The position numbers and the translations under genes were made by a program. The notes beneath the pieces are model-generated. The model did not search any database. It was given only the letters and a program-made list of their open reading frames with translations, and was not told the origin of the DNA. From Clostridium sp. cel8 (lineage in GTDB: Bacteria; Bacillota; Clostridia; Clostridiales; Clostridiaceae), in NCBI RefSeq assembly GCF_014050525.1, contig NZ_JACGAG010000001.1, positions 320,501 to 384,500 of the forward strand: a DNA stretch of 64,000 nucleotides, given 5' to 3'. Position 1 is the stretch's first letter. The number at the start of each line of letters is the position of its first letter. This document shows positions 1 through 8,430 of the stretch, one piece after another.

Positions 1-20
1 CTGTAAAATAAATTTTACAG
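1..20 (-). terminator. Possible terminator hairpin after ABC exporter
   Basis: A perfect 9-bp inverted repeat (CTGTAAAAT/ATTTTACAG with a 2-base loop) lies 9 bases past the stop codon of the ABC exporter. The T-run that would complete an intrinsic terminator on the minus strand would fall outside the window, so this is only a partial view. Confidence 0.4.
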
Positions 21-29
21 CAGATTTTT

Positions 30-1784
30 TTAATCTTCCAATCCTTCAAACTGCATATTGTAGTAGTAAGAATAAAGTCCACCTTTTTTAAGGAGTTCTC
101 TGTGATTTCCTCTCTCCTTTATCCTTCCACCTTCTATAACTATTATTTCATCAGCATTTTTTATAGTGCTCAATCTATGTGCAATAACTATAGTAGTTCT
201 ATTTTTTGCAAGCTTATCAAGGGAATTTTGGATAAATCTCTCGCTTTCATTGTCAAGTGCCGAAGTGGCCTCATCTAGTATAAGTATAGGAGGATTTTCA
301 AGGAATACCCTGGCAATTGAAATTCTCTGCTTCTGACCACCAGATAGTTTTACTCCCCTTTCTCCTACATAGGTATCATATCCATTTTCCAGTGACATTA
401 TAAAGTCATGGATATTTGCCTCTTTGGCTGCTTTTATAACTTCTTCATCTGAAGCTGTAGGTTTTCCATATCTTATATTCTCTTTTAAAGTTCCAGAGAA
501 TAAATACACATCTTGCTGCACTATTCCAATAGAATTTCTAAGTGATTCAAGGGTTACATCTCTAATATCTTTTCCGTCTATCATTATAGAACCTGAAGAA
601 ACATCATAAAACCTTGGAAGAAGTGAACAAAGAGTTGTCTTTCCTCCTCCTGAAGGCCCTACAAAGGCAATTTTCTTTCCTGATTCTATAGTTAAATTTA
701 TATTGTTTATAATCTGTTTCTTTTCGTTATATCTAAATGATACATTTCTATACTCTATATTTCCCTTTACATCTTTAATATCCACTGCATCTTTTTTATT
801 TACTATTTCAGGTTCTGCCTCTACAATATTTAAAAATCTCTTAAATCCTGCAAATCCCTTTTGGAACTGTTCTGCAAAATTTATAAGTATATCTATTGGA
901 TTTATAAATATATTAATGTAGAGAGCATAAACTGCAAGGTCTGATACTTTAAGAGATCCTTCTGCTATAAAAAATGCTCCTGTAGCAAGTATAACAACGT
1001 ACAAAAGTCCTTCAAAAAAAGCATTACCAGCAATGAATTTTCCCATTTGTTTATAACTTGTTTCCCTTGAAATACGATATGCATTGTTATTTTCATCAAA
1101 CTTTTTCTTTTCTATATGCTCATTTGCAAATGACTTTACAACTCTTACACCTAAAAGACTGTCTTGAACAGATGAGTTTATATTACCCATTTTCTTTCTA
1201 TTGTCGAAAAATATTCTCTGCATTTTTTTATTTTGATAAAATGAAAATACAACCATTACCAAAGTAACTGCAAGGAGTATTAAAGTCATTTTTACATTTA
1301 TAAGCATAAGTATTACAAAAGATCCTATGATCTTTATACCAGAAATGAACACATTCTCAGGTCCGTGATGTGCAAGTTCAGATATATCAAACAAATCAGA
1401 TACCATTATGGACATCATCTGGCCCGTATTGTTTTCATCATAATATGAAAAAGACATCTTTTGAAGATGATAAAACAGATCCTTTCTCATATTATTTTCC
1501 ATTCTCGTACCCATAATATGTCCCCAAGAAGAAATAAAATACTGACAAAAGTACTTTACTATATACATAATAATCATGAGTACAACAATATAGCTTATTG
1601 AATTGAGTATAACTTGTCTATCCTTTATAAATATATTATTTGAAAGATACCCTAAAATCAAAGGAAATGATAGATCTATAAGTGACACCACAAGAGCACA
1701 AAATATATCTGCATAAAAAAGAAACAAGTAAGGTCTATAATACTGTAAAAATCTTTTTAATATTTTTTTCAAATTTTCTGTCAT
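30..1784 (-). CDS. ABC exporter, fused permease and ATPase
   Basis: This is a 584-residue half-size ABC exporter of the MsbA/LmrA type, predicted to act as a dimer in the cell membrane and export a hydrophobic compound. The first ~310 residues carry about six hydrophobic segments (ABC transmembrane type 1). The ATPase half shows Walker A GPSGGGKTT (about residue 376), signature LSGGQKQR (about 481), Walker B ILILDEATSALD (about 500) and the switch histidine in IAHRLST. It has the full length of the family. It follows marR and a Fur-family gene on the same strand and has its own promoter (1839-1867). The substrate cannot be read from sequence; multidrug or peptide export under MarR/Fur control is a guess. 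Confidence 0.93.
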   Translation of the reverse strand: MTENLKKILKRFLQYYRPYLFLFYADIFCALVVSLIDLSFPLILGYLSNNIFIKDRQVILNSISYIVVLMIIMYIVKYFCQYFISSWGHIMGTRMENNMRKDLFYHLQKMSFSYYDENNTGQMMSIMVSDLFDISELAHHGPENVFISGIKIIGSFVILMLINVKMTLILLAVTLVMVVFSFYQNKKMQRIFFDNRKKMGNINSSVQDSLLGVRVVKSFANEHIEKKKFDENNNAYRISRETSYKQMGKFIAGNAFFEGLLYVVILATGAFFIAEGSLKVSDLAVYALYINIFINPIDILINFAEQFQKGFAGFKRFLNIVEAEPEIVNKKDAVDIKDVKGNIEYRNVSFRYNEKKQIINNINLTIESGKKIAFVGPSGGGKTTLCSLLPRFYDVSSGSIMIDGKDIRDVTLESLRNSIGIVQQDVYLFSGTLKENIRYGKPTASDEEVIKAAKEANIHDFIMSLENGYDTYVGERGVKLSGGQKQRISIARVFLENPPILILDEATSALDNESERFIQNSLDKLAKNRTTIVIAHRLSTIKNADEIIVIEGGRIKERGNHRELLKKGGLYSYYYNMQFEGLED

Positions 1785-1825
1785 TCCTTTCCATACTTTA
1801 TATAGTTAATAAAAAATTACTAACT

Positions 1826-1867
1826 AAAAATAATTATCATTATAACATCCACTACAATCTGTGTAAA
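1826..1867 (-). promoter_or_regulatory. Promoter of ABC exporter with Fur-box-like sequence
   Basis: On the minus strand TTTACA (1862-1867) and TATAAT (1839-1844) are separated by exactly 17 bases. The -10 runs straight into TGATAATTATT (within 1826-1842), which resembles half to two thirds of a Fur box (7-1-7 TGATAATnATTATCA). Binding of the neighbouring Fur-family protein here is inferred, not shown. Confidence 0.55.
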
Positions 1868-1895
1868 GTATTGGATTTATAGACCTATAAATATC

Positions 1896-2366
1896 CTATT
1901 TCTGCTCATTCATACATTCTTTACATATACCATAAAAATCAATTTTTATATCTTCTACTTTAAAATTATATTTTTTAGAAATCTCATTTATAAGATCCTT
2001 TATTAGAGCTTCCTCATAAATTCCTACAATTTTACCACATTTTCTACAAATCAGATGAGGTCGTTTATAAAATTCATTATCTGTGTTTATTTCATACAGC
2101 TCACATTTATTAGCTCCATCATCTTTCATAACACTTGTAACTGCATTAAATTTTTCCATAATCATAAGCGTTCTATAAATAGTTGCAATTCCCATAGAAT
2201 ATCCCTTTTCTTTGGATATGTCATATATATCTTTCATACTCAAATATTTTCCAATGTTTTCATACAGTATGGAAATTATGAGTCTTCGCTGTTTTGTAAA
2301 CTTATGGCCATTTTTCTCAAAAACTTCTTTAAATCTTGCAATGGAGTCATCTTTTACATTAATCAT
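1896..2366 (-). CDS. Fur-family metal- or peroxide-responsive repressor
   Basis: A Fur/PerR/Zur-type DNA-binding repressor. The N-terminal winged helix includes KQRRLIISILYEN and the recognition-helix pattern GIATIYRTL. The C-terminal dimerisation domain has two CxxC pairs (CRKC and CKEC) that bind structural zinc. The start chosen is the ATG giving MINVKDD; a GTG four codons upstream (2378) is possible, but the AGAAGTGA sequence fits the ATG better. Whether it senses iron, zinc, manganese or peroxide cannot be decided. It lies 27 bases after marR and directly upstream of the ABC exporter promoter, which carries a Fur-box-like sequence. Confidence 0.9.
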   Translation of the reverse strand: MINVKDDSIARFKEVFEKNGHKFTKQRRLIISILYENIGKYLSMKDIYDISKEKGYSMGIATIYRTLMIMEKFNAVTSVMKDDGANKCELYEINTDNEFYKRPHLICRKCGKIVGIYEEALIKDLINEISKKYNFKVEDIKIDFYGICKECMNEQK

Positions 2367-2393
2367 ATAATCAATCACTTCTAATTCATATTA

Positions 2394-2939
2394 TTAAATA
2401 AAGTATTCTGAATTATTTCCATGACCACGACGCATGCCATGACAACATCTATGAGAATGATAAAATTTTTCATTTGCTCCACTACAAACTTGTACATTAG
2501 ATTTATCTAGCTTTTCAAGATTTTTACATAATTTTTCTGTAATTGTAAACATCTGCTCTCTTTCAGTTTCCGTAAGTACTCCAAAAATAGAATCCATAAA
2601 GGAATTGATATCTTTATCTATATTACAAGCATAATTTTTACCTTCTTCAGTAAGATATACACGCATTACTCTCTGATCATTTTCATCTTGTCTTCTAGTT
2701 ACCAATCCTTCACTTTCCATTTTAACAATCATTTCCGTTACAGATGATGGACGCATATCTAATCTCTGTGCTAAATCTCTTTGACTTATTCCATCATTTT
2801 CAAGAATTAAAGCTAATAAATTAGTTCTTCCATGCTTAAATCCACCTTTACTGTGTATTCCCCTATGAGCAGTACGATGCATTTGACGATTTAATCTATT
2901 TAGCAATCTGTATAAATCTTTTAAATTTACATTTGACAT
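2394..2939 (-). CDS. MarR-family transcriptional regulator with His/Cys-rich tail
   Basis: A 181-residue MarR-type winged-helix repressor. The core motif NDGISQRDLAQRLDMRPSSV is the recognition region, followed by the wing DENDQRVMRVYLTEEG. The start is the ATG giving MSNVNLKD, since GGAGGG lies 8 bases upstream; an in-frame TTG five codons earlier would sit on the ribosome site itself. The last ~25 residues (HSHRCCHGMRRGHG) are rich in histidine and cysteine, unusual for the family and suggestive of metal binding. A palindrome at its own transcription start (2965-2976) suggests autoregulation. It heads a marR-fur-ABC gene set. Confidence 0.9.
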   Translation of the reverse strand: MSNVNLKDLYRLLNRLNRQMHRTAHRGIHSKGGFKHGRTNLLALILENDGISQRDLAQRLDMRPSSVTEMIVKMESEGLVTRRQDENDQRVMRVYLTEEGKNYACNIDKDINSFMDSIFGVLTETEREQMFTITEKLCKNLEKLDKSNVQVCSGANEKFYHSHRCCHGMRRGHGNNSEYFI

Positions 2940-2964
2940 ACTCAATCCCTCCAAACAAATTTAA

Positions 2965-3014
2965 TTAGGTACCTAACTTATTTTTAGTATACTATTACGC
3001 TTATCAATTGTCAA
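2965..3014 (-). promoter_or_regulatory. marR promoter with palindromic operator
   Basis: On the minus strand a consensus promoter is readable: TTGACA (3009-3014), 17-base spacer, TATACT (2986-2991). The perfect 12-bp palindrome TTAGGTACCTAA (2965-2976) follows the predicted start site, a usual place for MarR autorepression. The -35 box is part of the 7-bp repeat cluster that continues to 3061. Confidence 0.75.
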
Positions 3015-3061
3015 TTCACAATTCACAATGCACAGTTCAGTTCACAATTCACAATGCACAA
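3003..3061. repeat. Degenerate 7-bp repeat cluster (TCACAAT type)
   Basis: About eight heptads of the form TCAATTG/TCAATTC/ACAATTC/ACAATGC/ACAGTTC, with one 2-bp phase break, lie between the pdu terminator and the marR gene. The same family occurs at 19330-19469 and as the arms of the 37.7-39.8 kb array. Here the first heptads form the marR -35 element. Confidence 0.75.
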
Positions 3062-3099
3062 AAAAATTACCATGGCAAATTAATCCATAGCAATTTTTT
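3059..3099 (-). terminator. Intrinsic terminator of the pdu operon
   Basis: On the minus strand AAAAAATTGCTATGG pairs with CCATGGTAATTTTTT (two wobbles) around a short loop and ends in a T-run. It lies about 50 bases past the last pdu gene. The A-run on the other side makes it possibly bidirectional. Confidence 0.7.
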
Positions 3100-3149
3100 C
3101 AACTATTTTTCTCCATATATTCATCATTTATATAAACGTCTACAATTAA

Positions 3150-3782
3150 TTATTTATATCCATAATATTTCTTGAATTCTTTAATCAACAACTTCTTATC
3201 TGCATTAGAAATAAGTCTTCCTTTAATGCCAAAGTCTTTATATTTACGAGCAAGATTTCTAAGTTCTACAACCTTAACCTTACTCAAAATTTCAATAGAC
3301 TTTTCTAAACCATAATTAGTTACCATCTTATCCACAAAATTCTTATTTAATTTAGTGGAATCAATTTTCAAAGGTTCAGTATTTTTCTTTTCAATTACTT
3401 CAAGTTTTGTTCCAACTTTTGTTTCAACTTTTGTTTCAACTTTTGTTTTATTTTCTATCTTATCTCTCTTTGGAGCTACAATTGGAATATTTTTATGTTT
3501 TAATAATATTTTTGATTCAATCATATTATTTAATTCTTCATGTGGGCGAGGAATTACATGTTGTGAAAGCAGGGCTGTATCATCTATATTTTTAACTGCT
3601 GCTACACCAGCATCTACAGCTGCCTGAACTGCGGCAACATCACCAGTTATAGCAACGGAAACAAGTCCTCCTCCTATACATGTCTTTCCCAAAAGACTCA
3701 CATTTGCCACTTTTAGCATGGCATCTGCGCTCTCAATAGCTACAACAAGTCCAATTGTCTCAATTAACCCAAGTGCCTCCAT
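3150..3782 (-). CDS. BMC shell protein with basic SAP-like C-terminal extension
   Basis: This 210-residue protein has one BMC domain at residues 1-90 (MEALGLIETIG, hexameric PduA/PduJ type, ending HVIPRPHEE). A charged linker with KVET-type repeats follows (three ~12-bp DNA repeats near 3408-3452). The C-terminal stretch (about 165-208) reads VVELRNLARKYKDFGIKGR, then SNADKKLLIKEF. That pattern resembles SAP/HeH-like or other small helix-turn-helix nucleic-acid-binding domains. PduK and EutK are known BMC proteins with extra C-terminal domains; EutK's is a winged helix. The role of this tail is unknown. It is the last gene of the pdu operon, just after pduT. Confidence 0.85.
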   Translation of the reverse strand: MEALGLIETIGLVVAIESADAMLKVANVSLLGKTCIGGGLVSVAITGDVAAVQAAVDAGVAAVKNIDDTALLSQHVIPRPHEELNNMIESKILLKHKNIPIVAPKRDKIENKTKVETKVETKVGTKLEVIEKKNTEPLKIDSTKLNKNFVDKMVTNYGLEKSIEILSKVKVVELRNLARKYKDFGIKGRLISNADKKLLIKEFKKYYGYK

Positions 3783-3825
3783 TGTTTAACCCTCCTAAAC
3801 TTTAACAAGGTAAAGTTCTTATATA

Positions 3826-4374
3826 TCATAATAATGATGACAATAACCTGTCTGATGGCGAAGGTATAACCTCTGAATTTACTAATAAGCCCTTTTCTTT
3901 TGCAATAGTGTTTCCTACTTCAACTCCAGTTTCAACTGCGCCCACATTACCAGTAAAAGTAAAGAATGACTTGCCCCCCAATCCACTTCCCAAACGAAGC
4001 TCAATAGGCTCTAATTCCGCAGATTTCAAAATCGCATCAGCTGCAATAACCATTGTTGACAGGGAAAAAGACTCAATTATTCCCAAAGCCTTGATTTTAT
4101 CTGGCATAGTTGCACCTGTAATTGCAGGAAATACTGCTGGATCAACATTTGGTATAACAATAGAATCCACCAAAAAACCTTCTGCACATCTTTCACCAGT
4201 ACTTACTGAATCTTGAACTGCTGAAACATCACCATTAACAATGGCAATATACTTACCAGGACAAGTAGATCCTGCCGTAACTATTTCAACATTAGACACC
4301 TTTACCATCTGATCTGCTGCATATATACCACGGGCAATGCTTGTAAATTCAACCATTCCTATTGCTTGGGACAT
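3826..4374 (-). CDS. pduT: PduT, tandem-BMC trimeric shell protein with Fe-S cysteine
   Basis: Two BMC domains in tandem (residues about 1-90 and 95-182) match PduT, a pseudohexameric trimer whose central pore binds a 4Fe-4S cluster through one cysteine per subunit. The motif GSTCPGKYI supplies that cysteine. PduT is thought to pass electrons across the shell to the cobalamin reductase PduS, and pduS is the immediately upstream gene (1-base gap). Length (182) is typical. A good GGAGGGG ribosome site precedes the ATG. Confidence 0.94.
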   Translation of the reverse strand: MSQAIGMVEFTSIARGIYAADQMVKVSNVEIVTAGSTCPGKYIAIVNGDVSAVQDSVSTGERCAEGFLVDSIVIPNVDPAVFPAITGATMPDKIKALGIIESFSLSTMVIAADAILKSAELEPIELRLGSGLGGKSFFTFTGNVGAVETGVEVGNTIAKEKGLLVNSEVIPSPSDRLLSSLL

Positions 4375-4375
4375 A

Positions 4376-5704
4376 TTATCCCCTCCTTATTACAATAAAA
4401 TCTTTTCCACTTTCTTCAACTGTTCCCGAAATACTTGCATGAATAGTGGCACCTAAACTACCTTCAGGAATCTTTCCAATTAGTTGTCCAAGTTCTACAT
4501 GATCACCAACATTAACTATTGGAATTGCAGGTGCTCCTACATGCTGTCTTGTTGCAATAGAAACAACTTCAGGTTCTATATGAACTTTACTCATAGGAGC
4601 TTTCCTATCAAAATCATTCAAACCTAGTCTAGCAATAATACGATTACTTGGAACTAATCTATAGTCCCGATTTTTACGAACAGTAAATTCAGATTTTACT
4701 GGTTTATATTTTATATTTTGTTCTGCCAATTTTCCTTTAAAATAGAGATTTGCAGATCTTGGATAAAGTCCCGCTTGACATGAAAACAATTCACATAAAT
4801 TACACTGACAACAAAGCTGTGCAATTTCTTGCTGTCTAATATCTTTAAATGAATAATTTAAAGTTCTCATTATCTTGTGAGGCTGCATATTATGCCCTAG
4901 AAGATAACGTGGACACATATCTGTGCACATACGACATTGCTCACAAGAAGATCTATTTATCCTTTTTGCCTGTTCTATACTAACAGACTTTTTACGAATT
5001 AAAGGATGATCTTTTTTTAATATTATAAATCCCTTATTTTTCTTTGTAACATATCCACTTACATCGTCCTTTACAGATCCCATCATAGGACCACCATCAA
5101 TAACTCTATAATCATCAAAGTTTTCTATACCACTAAGTTTCAACACATCTATAATAGGTGTACCTACTTTTACCTTTACAGTCATTGGTTTAGGTATATC
5201 TCCTGCAATTGTAATGTACTTTTCTGTAACAGGCATTTCCTTAGATGCATTATATATATTTAATGCAGTTTCTACATTAACTACTACACATCCAACATTA
5301 ATTGGAATACCCATTTCAGGAACAACTCTTCCAGTGAGTTCATAAACCAAAACTTGTTCATCACCTGCAGGATAAATATCTGGAATCTCCTTAACTTCAA
5401 TAAAATGTCCTAAATGCAATGCAGCAATTCTCTTATTAAGCACCGAAATTGCTTCTTTATGCTTTCCTTTAATCCCTATAATTGCTTTTTTTGCACCTAC
5501 TATTTCTCCCGCTGCCTTAAATCCTTTAATTATCTCATCTGGAAACAACACCATCAATTGTTGATCTACACGCAACAGCGGTTCACATTCAGCTCCATTA
5601 AGAAGTATATATTCCGCTTTTGATGCTAGCTTTACATGAGTAGGAAAACCTGCCCCTCCTGCACCAATAACTCCCGCTTCACGCACCATATCAAGAATAC
5701 TCAT
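4376..5704 (-). CDS. pduS: PduS, cobalamin reductase (RnfC-like flavo-Fe-S protein)
   Basis: A 442-residue RnfC-like protein that in the Pdu system reduces cob(III)/cob(II)alamin so that PduO can adenosylate it. It shows the N-terminal glycine-rich nucleotide/FMN motif GAGGAGFPTHVK, an SLBB region, and two ferredoxin-type cysteine clusters, CEQCRMCTDMCP (about 255) and CCQCNLC followed by SCQAGLYP (about 297). The C-terminal part is a barrel-sandwich region. It sits between pduP and pduT, supporting electron transfer through the PduT pore. Start supported by GGGAGG. Confidence 0.93.
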   Translation of the reverse strand: MSILDMVREAGVIGAGGAGFPTHVKLASKAEYILLNGAECEPLLRVDQQLMVLFPDEIIKGFKAAGEIVGAKKAIIGIKGKHKEAISVLNKRIAALHLGHFIEVKEIPDIYPAGDEQVLVYELTGRVVPEMGIPINVGCVVVNVETALNIYNASKEMPVTEKYITIAGDIPKPMTVKVKVGTPIIDVLKLSGIENFDDYRVIDGGPMMGSVKDDVSGYVTKKNKGFIILKKDHPLIRKKSVSIEQAKRINRSSCEQCRMCTDMCPRYLLGHNMQPHKIMRTLNYSFKDIRQQEIAQLCCQCNLCELFSCQAGLYPRSANLYFKGKLAEQNIKYKPVKSEFTVRKNRDYRLVPSNRIIARLGLNDFDRKAPMSKVHIEPEVVSIATRQHVGAPAIPIVNVGDHVELGQLIGKIPEGSLGATIHASISGTVEESGKDFIVIRRG

Positions 5705-5730
5705 TCTTTTACCTCCCGAATTTTAACCGC

Positions 5731-7137
5731 TTACACTATTCTAAGAGAGTCAACCATAGTACATCTTCTCTGTCTTGTAAATGTAGCTGCATTTGTAAGA
5801 CCTTCTCCAGTTGGTCCTGCTATTGTAAATGTAGTATAGCCCTCTCCTCCAAATCCAATTCCGGCATAAGAAGGTGCATTTTTTACAAATATTGTAGTAT
5901 CTATATTTCTTGCCATTTTAGTTAAGTTGTCTATATTTTTTGAGTGCATTATAGCTGTATGTCTATTGCCATGCTCATCTTCAATTGCAAGATCTAATGC
6001 TTCATCAAAGTCCTTAACTTTTACTATACCTAAAATTGGCATCATAAGTTCTACCTGTACAAAAGGATGAGAATTTTTCGCTCTATATATAAGGCACTCT
6101 ACACCATCTACATTCTTACCTATCTGCTGCAAAATATATTTTGCATCTTTTCCTACAAATTTTTTATTAGGAGAATATTTTTTAGTTTTCTCATCGTAGT
6201 TTAAAACAAGATTTACAATTTTGCTTGCCTCTTCATCTGTAAGCTCATATACTGCCCTATTACTTTTCATTTTTTCTATTAATTTTTCATATATGCAGTC
6301 AACTGCTAATACTTCCTTTTCTGCTATACATGGAAGATTATTGTCAAAACTGCATCCTGCAATTATATCTCTTGCAGCTTTATCTATATCCGCAGTTTCA
6401 TCAACTACAACAGGTGGATTTCCAGCTCCTGCACCTATTGCCTTCTTTCCTGATGAAAGAACTAATTTAACAATACCAGGTCCTCCAGTTGCAACAAGCA
6501 TTCTTATTTTAGGATGTTTAAGCATTACATTAGTACTTTCTATTGAAGGATTCTTTACAGATGTAATAAGATTATTAGGACCACCTGCTCCTTTTATTGC
6601 CTTGTTTAACTCCCTAATCATAGCTAGTGATGAATTACAAGCTCCAGGATGAGGTGAAAATACAACAGTATTTCCAGCTGCAAGCATTCCTATACTATTG
6701 CAAGCAACGGTAGCTGCTGGATTTGTAGATGGAGTAATTGCGCCTATTACACCAAAAGCTCCCTGCTCTACAAGAGTAAGCCCCTTGTCACCTGTGCATG
6801 CAGTACTTTTTAAAACTTCAGTGCCTGGAGTTTTCTCAGCTGTAAGTTTAAGCTTTAAATATTTGTGATCAACTCTACCCATTTTAGATTCATTAACGCA
6901 CAAAGTTGCTATATTCATTGCACTATCGAGTATGGCCTTTCTCATTGCTGCAATTAGCTTTTCCCTCTCTTCAAGAGAATAGTTAGAAAACTCCTTTTGT
7001 GCCTTATAGGCAGCATCTATAGCTTCTTCCATAGTATCAAATACTCCATCACTTACTTCTTCTTTTAAAACTTCATTGTTCATAGTTTTTAAAACTTTTT
7101 CTATTATACTTGACAATTCATTAGTTCCAAGTTCCAT
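5731..7137 (-). CDS. pduP: PduP, CoA-acylating propionaldehyde dehydrogenase
   Basis: A 468-residue aldehyde dehydrogenase that converts propionaldehyde, CoA and NAD+ to propionyl-CoA inside the microcompartment. The catalytic cysteine is in FDNNLPCIAEKEV, and GAGAGNPPVVVD and GGEGYTTFT are typical of acylating enzymes. The first ~20 residues (ELSSIIEKVLKTMNN) form an amphipathic helix of the kind that targets cargo to shells. The gene overlaps the end of pduO by 17 bases and has its own GAGGAGG site. In this operon PduP must work without a neighbouring PduQ to recycle NADH. Confidence 0.95.
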   Translation of the reverse strand: MELGTNELSSIIEKVLKTMNNEVLKEEVSDGVFDTMEEAIDAAYKAQKEFSNYSLEEREKLIAAMRKAILDSAMNIATLCVNESKMGRVDHKYLKLKLTAEKTPGTEVLKSTACTGDKGLTLVEQGAFGVIGAITPSTNPAATVACNSIGMLAAGNTVVFSPHPGACNSSLAMIRELNKAIKGAGGPNNLITSVKNPSIESTNVMLKHPKIRMLVATGGPGIVKLVLSSGKKAIGAGAGNPPVVVDETADIDKAARDIIAGCSFDNNLPCIAEKEVLAVDCIYEKLIEKMKSNRAVYELTDEEASKIVNLVLNYDEKTKKYSPNKKFVGKDAKYILQQIGKNVDGVECLIYRAKNSHPFVQVELMMPILGIVKVKDFDEALDLAIEDEHGNRHTAIMHSKNIDNLTKMARNIDTTIFVKNAPSYAGIGFGGEGYTTFTIAGPTGEGLTNAATFTRQRRCTMVDSLRIV

Positions 7138-8122
7138 TTAAAACTACCTCCTCAAAATATTCTACTCCAAATTTCGAAACTTCCATATCCTGCTTTGAAG
7201 TACCACCGCTTACTCCTATTGCACCAACTAGCTTGCCATTATATTCAAGTGGAAATCCTCCACCAAAAGTAATTATCCTATTTAAGTTGCTAATTCCATA
7301 AAGATCTCCTTTTGGCAAAGCTAATTTATTGAGTTCATGAGTTGGAGTCCTAAGTACTGCAGCTGTATATGCTTTATTTTGTGCTATTTCTATACTTGCT
7401 AAAAGTGAATTATCCATTCTCTCAAGTAATATAACATTGCCAGAAAAATCAGTTACACAAATAACCATAGGTATTTTCATTTCTTCTGATTTATTGATAC
7501 AGGCTTTAACTATACACTCTGCTATTTTTCTATTAATAGTTCCTAAACTATTTGAATTTTCAACTTTCAAAGCTTCATTATTATTATTTACTTTATTCTC
7601 TATTTGCCTCATTATATCTTTATAATCAAAATATCTTGCCAAAGCATAAAGTCCATCAGACAATCTATTTACATATTTAATAAGATTACTATCTATATTA
7701 TAGGAACTTTGAAGACTTGATATATATCTTTCTGCTCTTCTTGCATCTGTTCTTGCAAGGTCAAGATAAGCAGACTCCTTCGTGCCTCCTGGAACCATAA
7801 ATCCAGTTTCTACAGGCTTAAATCCTTCAAGTTCATCTATCATATTTTCAATAAATTCTATATCAGAATCCTTTATTCTAGGCTTGTACTTATCTGTTCC
7901 TAAGGATGCAAGTTCTGCTCCAACTTCAAATAAAACTTTCTGTATTTTTAAAAGCTTTTCACATATATCTGTATCAGAAATATATGCTCTTGCAATTCCA
8001 ATAGATGAATTTGTTTCATCTATACTTCCATAGGCCCAAACCCTTAAATCACACTTTTTTACTCTACTTCCTCCAACAAGGCTGGTACTTCCGCTGTCAC
8101 CAGTTTTAGTATATATCTTCAT
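7121..8122 (-). CDS. pduO: PduO, ATP:cob(I)alamin adenosyltransferase fused to GlcG/HbpS domain
   Basis: The 333-residue protein joins two domains, as in Salmonella PduO. Residues 1-170 are a PduO-type corrinoid adenosyltransferase: the ATP site KIYTKTGDSGSTSLVGG, then SIDETNSSIG and the signature RTDARRAERYI. Residues about 195-333 are a GlcG/HbpS (DUF336) domain that can bind corrinoid or heme in homologues (ETAQNKAYTAA-like and FGGGFPLEYNGKLVGAIGVSGG segments). It makes adenosylcobalamin for PduCDE from the product of PduS. Neighbours are pduN and pduP. Confidence 0.94.
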   Translation of the reverse strand: MKIYTKTGDSGSTSLVGGSRVKKCDLRVWAYGSIDETNSSIGIARAYISDTDICEKLLKIQKVLFEVGAELASLGTDKYKPRIKDSDIEFIENMIDELEGFKPVETGFMVPGGTKESAYLDLARTDARRAERYISSLQSSYNIDSNLIKYVNRLSDGLYALARYFDYKDIMRQIENKVNNNNEALKVENSNSLGTINRKIAECIVKACINKSEEMKIPMVICVTDFSGNVILLERMDNSLLASIEIAQNKAYTAAVLRTPTHELNKLALPKGDLYGISNLNRIITFGGGFPLEYNGKLVGAIGVSGGTSKQDMEVSKFGVEYFEEVVLNGTWN

Positions 8123-8136
8123 TTAATCACCACCTG

Positions 8137-8412
8137 TTAATTCTCATTCCATTCAACAGAATCAACAATTCCTATAATAGAAGCATCTGATGGTATTATA
8201 TTTTCACCACTATCTACATATCTTGCACCACTTCCTGTAACTACAATTACAGTTTCATTAGCTCCAGCTCCTACTGTGTCTATTGCAACTATAGAATCAC
8301 CTGTTGTATTTCCATTTTGATCTATAGGCTTAACTATAAGCAGCTTGGTGCCAACAAATTTTGGATCCTTCTGAGTTGAAACTACATTTCCAACTACTTT
8401 TGCCAAAAACAT
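8137..8412 (-). CDS. pduN: PduN, BMC pentameric vertex protein
   Basis: A 91-residue EutN/CcmL/PduN-family protein that forms pentamers capping the corners of the polyhedral shell. Motifs are AKVVGNVVSTQKDPKFVG at the start and VDTVGAGANETVIVVTGS-like central sequence, ending IGIVDSVEW. The start is the second ATG, because GAGGAGG sits 6 bases before it and touches the first. It is the only vertex gene in this operon. Confidence 0.94.
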   Translation of the reverse strand: MFLAKVVGNVVSTQKDPKFVGTKLLIVKPIDQNGNTTGDSIVAIDTVGAGANETVIVVTGSGARYVDSGENIIPSDASIIGIVDSVEWNEN

Positions 8413-8430
8413 ATACATCCTCCTCTATTT

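Noticed and set aside
6221..6652. 143-codon plus-strand frame
   Set aside because: Antisense shadow of pduP with no ribosome site or family match.
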